Origin: JBGVSA01 sp041807905
GTDB taxonomy: Bacteria; Pseudomonadota; Gammaproteobacteria; Burkholderiales; Rhodocyclaceae
Direction of reading: 5' to 3'
Length of the DNA: 64,000 nucleotides
NCBI RefSeq assembly: GCF_041807905.1
Contig: NZ_JBGVSA010000008.1
Location: forward strand, 1 to 64,000
The notes beneath the pieces are model-generated. The model was given only the letters and a program-made list of their open reading frames with translations, did no database searches and was not told the origin of the DNA. Every line of letters begins with the position of its first letter. Within the stretch, counting starts at the first letter, position 1. Of this stretch, positions 62,326 through 64,000 are shown one piece after another. The position numbers were made by a program, and so were the translations under genes.

Positions 62326-62616
62326 CTACTTGTTGGCGCTCGCTTCATCAGGGGTGAGCGCCGCGATACTCAGGGCATGGATCTCGCGTTGCATCATGTC
62401 GCCCAAGGCAGCATAGACAGCCCGGTGGCGCTTGACGGTCATCTGTCCAGCGAATTGCTTCGACACGATGAACAGGCGGTAGTGCCCGCCTCCCGATGCC
62501 GCGCCTGCGTGTCCGGCATGCAATGCGCTGTCATCGATGATTTCGATCTGCTCGGGGGCCAGGGCTGCGAGCCGCTGTGTCATCAGGTCGGCGACGTCAT
62601 GGTGTGGGTTGCTCAC
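62326..62616 (-). CDS. BolA-family protein
   Basis: A 96-residue BolA protein with the alpha-beta-beta-alpha fold. SALHAGHAGAASGGGHYRLFIVS includes the conserved His pair used with glutaredoxins for iron-sulfur clusters, and VKRHRAVYAALGDMM is the class II helix-turn-helix-like helix. It may act as a transcription factor or Fe-S partner. It overlaps the yciB stop by 4 bases. Confidence 0.93.
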   Translation of the reverse strand: MSNPHHDVADLMTQRLAALAPEQIEIIDDSALHAGHAGAASGGGHYRLFIVSKQFAGQMTVKRHRAVYAALGDMMQREIHALSIAALTPDEASANK

Positions 62617-63236
62617 GATTTTTCGTCCTGCATGTAGCGCGACAGGTAGAACGCCTGCGCGATGATGAATACCACCATGAGCCCCAGACTGCCGAACATC
62701 TTGAAGTTGTACCAGATGTCCTCGGAAAAGTTATATGCGATATAGATGTTGACCGCACCCATCACGAGGAAGAACGTCACCCACGCCAGATTGAGCCGGC
62801 GCCACGCGTGCTCGGGCAGGGCGATCTCCCCGCCGAGCATTTTTTTCAGCAAATTCGTTTTCCAGAGCGCCTGGCCCGCCCACAGCGATGCTCCCATGAA
62901 CCAGTAGAGCACGCTGAACTTCCATTTGATGAAAGTGGCGTTATGCAGCCAGACGGTGGCGCCGCCGAATACGACTGCCAGCCCGAGGCTGACCCACATC
63001 ACGGTCGGGACCTTCTTCCTGCGTAGCAGGAGGTACACGATCTGCAGGGCGATGGCTGCCACGACCACGATCGTGGCCATCAGCGTCGGCGCCTCCTGCG
63101 GGCCGACTACGCCGCCCGAGACCATGAACCCCAGGCTCTGCGTCAGCAGGTTGGCCGCCCATTCCGTGTGCGCCTTGGCGTACTTGAAGGCCGCGTAGAA
63201 CAGCACCAGGGGGAAGAAGTCGAACAGCAGTTTCAT
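62613..63236 (-). CDS. yciB: Inner-membrane-spanning protein YciB (septation protein A)
   Basis: A 207-residue protein with five or more membrane helices. It opens with MKLLFDFFPLVLFYAAFKY and has KWKFSVLYWFMGASLW and LNLAWVTFFLVMGAVNIYIAYN, which are diagnostic of YciB/IspZ. The family affects cell envelope and septum in enterobacteria. The start at 63236 is the conserved one. It overlaps bolA by 4 bases. Confidence 0.95.
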   Translation of the reverse strand: MKLLFDFFPLVLFYAAFKYAKAHTEWAANLLTQSLGFMVSGGVVGPQEAPTLMATIVVVAAIALQIVYLLLRRKKVPTVMWVSLGLAVVFGGATVWLHNATFIKWKFSVLYWFMGASLWAGQALWKTNLLKKMLGGEIALPEHAWRRLNLAWVTFFLVMGAVNIYIAYNFSEDIWYNFKMFGSLGLMVVFIIAQAFYLSRYMQDEKS

Positions 63237-63301
63237 GGGGCGTGGATTATAGACGAGTCGAATGGGGCGGACATGTGCCGGATATCGTGGCTGTACGGTG
63301 T

Positions 63302-64000
63302 TCAAACGGGCAGTATGATGCGCGCCAATAATCCGCCACCTTGTCGCGGCAGCAGTTCAAGGTGGCCGCCGTGCGTGCGCGCAATGCGATCGACGATGGC
63401 CAGACCCAGCCCCGAGCCCTGCGCATCCGTGCGCGCTGTCTCCAACTGGGTGAATGGTCGTTTGAGTCTTTCTGCATGTTCCGGCGGGATGCCCGGTCCG
63501 CGATCTGCCACATCGATGAAAACCGTACCGTGCTGCGATGTGACAGCAACGTCGATGGGCTGTTCCACACCCGCGTAGCGAAGGGCGTTGTCGATGAGGT
63601 TGGTCACGGCGCGCCGCAATGCCATCGGGCGCGCATTGATTTCCACTTTGGCAGATTCCAGCCGCACGCTGCGCCCGCGGCGCTGGTACGGCGTCACGAT
63701 CTCGGTCAGGAAACTGTCCAGCGCCACCGGCTGCGGCGCTTCCGCATTCGATCCGCGGGCGAAGTCCAGGAACTGGTTGATGATGCGGTCCATCTCCTCG
63801 ATGTCGCCCACCATGGCTTCGCGATCCTCGCGACTGCCCCCGGAAAGCTCCACGCCGAGCCGCAGACGGGCCAGAGGGGTGCGCAAGTCATGCGACACGC
63901 CGGCAAGGATCAGTGCGCGGTCCGATTCGAGCTGCGTGAGATCGCTCGACATCTGGTTGAAGGCCTGTGCCACGGCGACCACCTCACTGGGGCCCGACTC
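63302..64000 (-). CDS. EnvZ-type sensor histidine kinase (partial, 5-prime end off window)
   Basis: The visible 232 residues hold the end of a HAMP-like region (VAQAFNQMSSDLTQLESDR), the HisKA phosphoacceptor box SHDLRTPLARLR and a full HATPase domain with N box TNLIDNALRYA, G1 DRGPGIPPEH and G2 GSGLGLAIVDRIA. The sensor and membrane helices lie beyond 64000. The pattern is that of OmpR-partner EnvZ-like kinases, so an OmpR-type regulator gene is expected to the right. It ends 65 bases upstream of yciB and probably does not share its operon. Confidence 0.95.
   Translation of the reverse strand, partial: ESGPSEVVAVAQAFNQMSSDLTQLESDRALILAGVSHDLRTPLARLRLGVELSGGSREDREAMVGDIEEMDRIINQFLDFARGSNAEAPQPVALDSFLTEIVTPYQRRGRSVRLESAKVEINARPMALRRAVTNLIDNALRYAGVEQPIDVAVTSQHGTVFIDVADRGPGIPPEHAERLKRPFTQLETARTDAQGSGLGLAIVDRIARTHGGHLELLPRQGGGLLARIILPV

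Overview
The window is high-G+C, dense, operon-rich chromosomal DNA from a betaproteobacterium, most likely of the order Burkholderiales. This is suggested by the core run tig-clpP-clpX-lon-hupB-tRNA-Val-(insert)-tRNA-Asp-ppiD, by the fabI, parvulin, bolA and yciB genes that follow, by a phasin, a single-chain class I fumarase and a DctP-type TRAP transporter. The species cannot be fixed from the sequence alone.

Left edge (1-2.4 kb): the leader-distal part of a type I-F CRISPR array (20 full repeats, 32-nt spacers, running off the left edge), an IS3-family transposase remnant, an AT-rich GNAT acetyltransferase gene, and one stray degenerate I-F repeat about 1.1 kb past the array. No cas genes lie in the window; if linked they should be to the left. 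From 2.3 to 6 kb come a LapA-like membrane protein, a zinc nucleoside deaminase, a tiny secreted protein with a PEP-CTERM-like tail and a TPR-glycosyltransferase.

6-18 kb: a tightly overlapping leftward operon for lipid-linked glycan transfer (flippase-like protein, GT2, two ArnT-like GT83 enzymes, MazG-like pyrophosphohydrolase), then a ThrE-type exporter, recQ, gltX, a VOC protein and a DUF1697/MmcQ pair of different base composition. 18-20.4 kb: class I fumarase and a UPF0114 membrane protein.

20.7-28.8 kb: a nine-gene, almost entirely overlapping operon encoding a hybrid machine. It has a GspG-like pseudopilin, GspF and GspE, then PilM/N/O/P-like genes, a TPR-bearing lipoprotein secretin and a second pseudopilin. 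It has T2SS-type core parts but a type IV pilus-type inner-membrane platform, with no GspC, GspH-K or prepilin peptidase nearby. I regard it as the most interesting system in the window.

28.8-35.6 kb: a carbohydrate locus (GH31 glycosidase, TRAP transporter dctPQM, divergent LacI regulator with a palindromic operator). 35.6-49.2 kb: clpB with a near-consensus sigma-32 promoter, a phasin, a large O-antigen-ligase-like protein, a chemoreceptor, an S1/P1 nuclease and the prkA-yeaH-spoVR stress operon. 49.6-64 kb: the core proteostasis run and envelope genes, ending in a sensor histidine kinase cut by the right edge.
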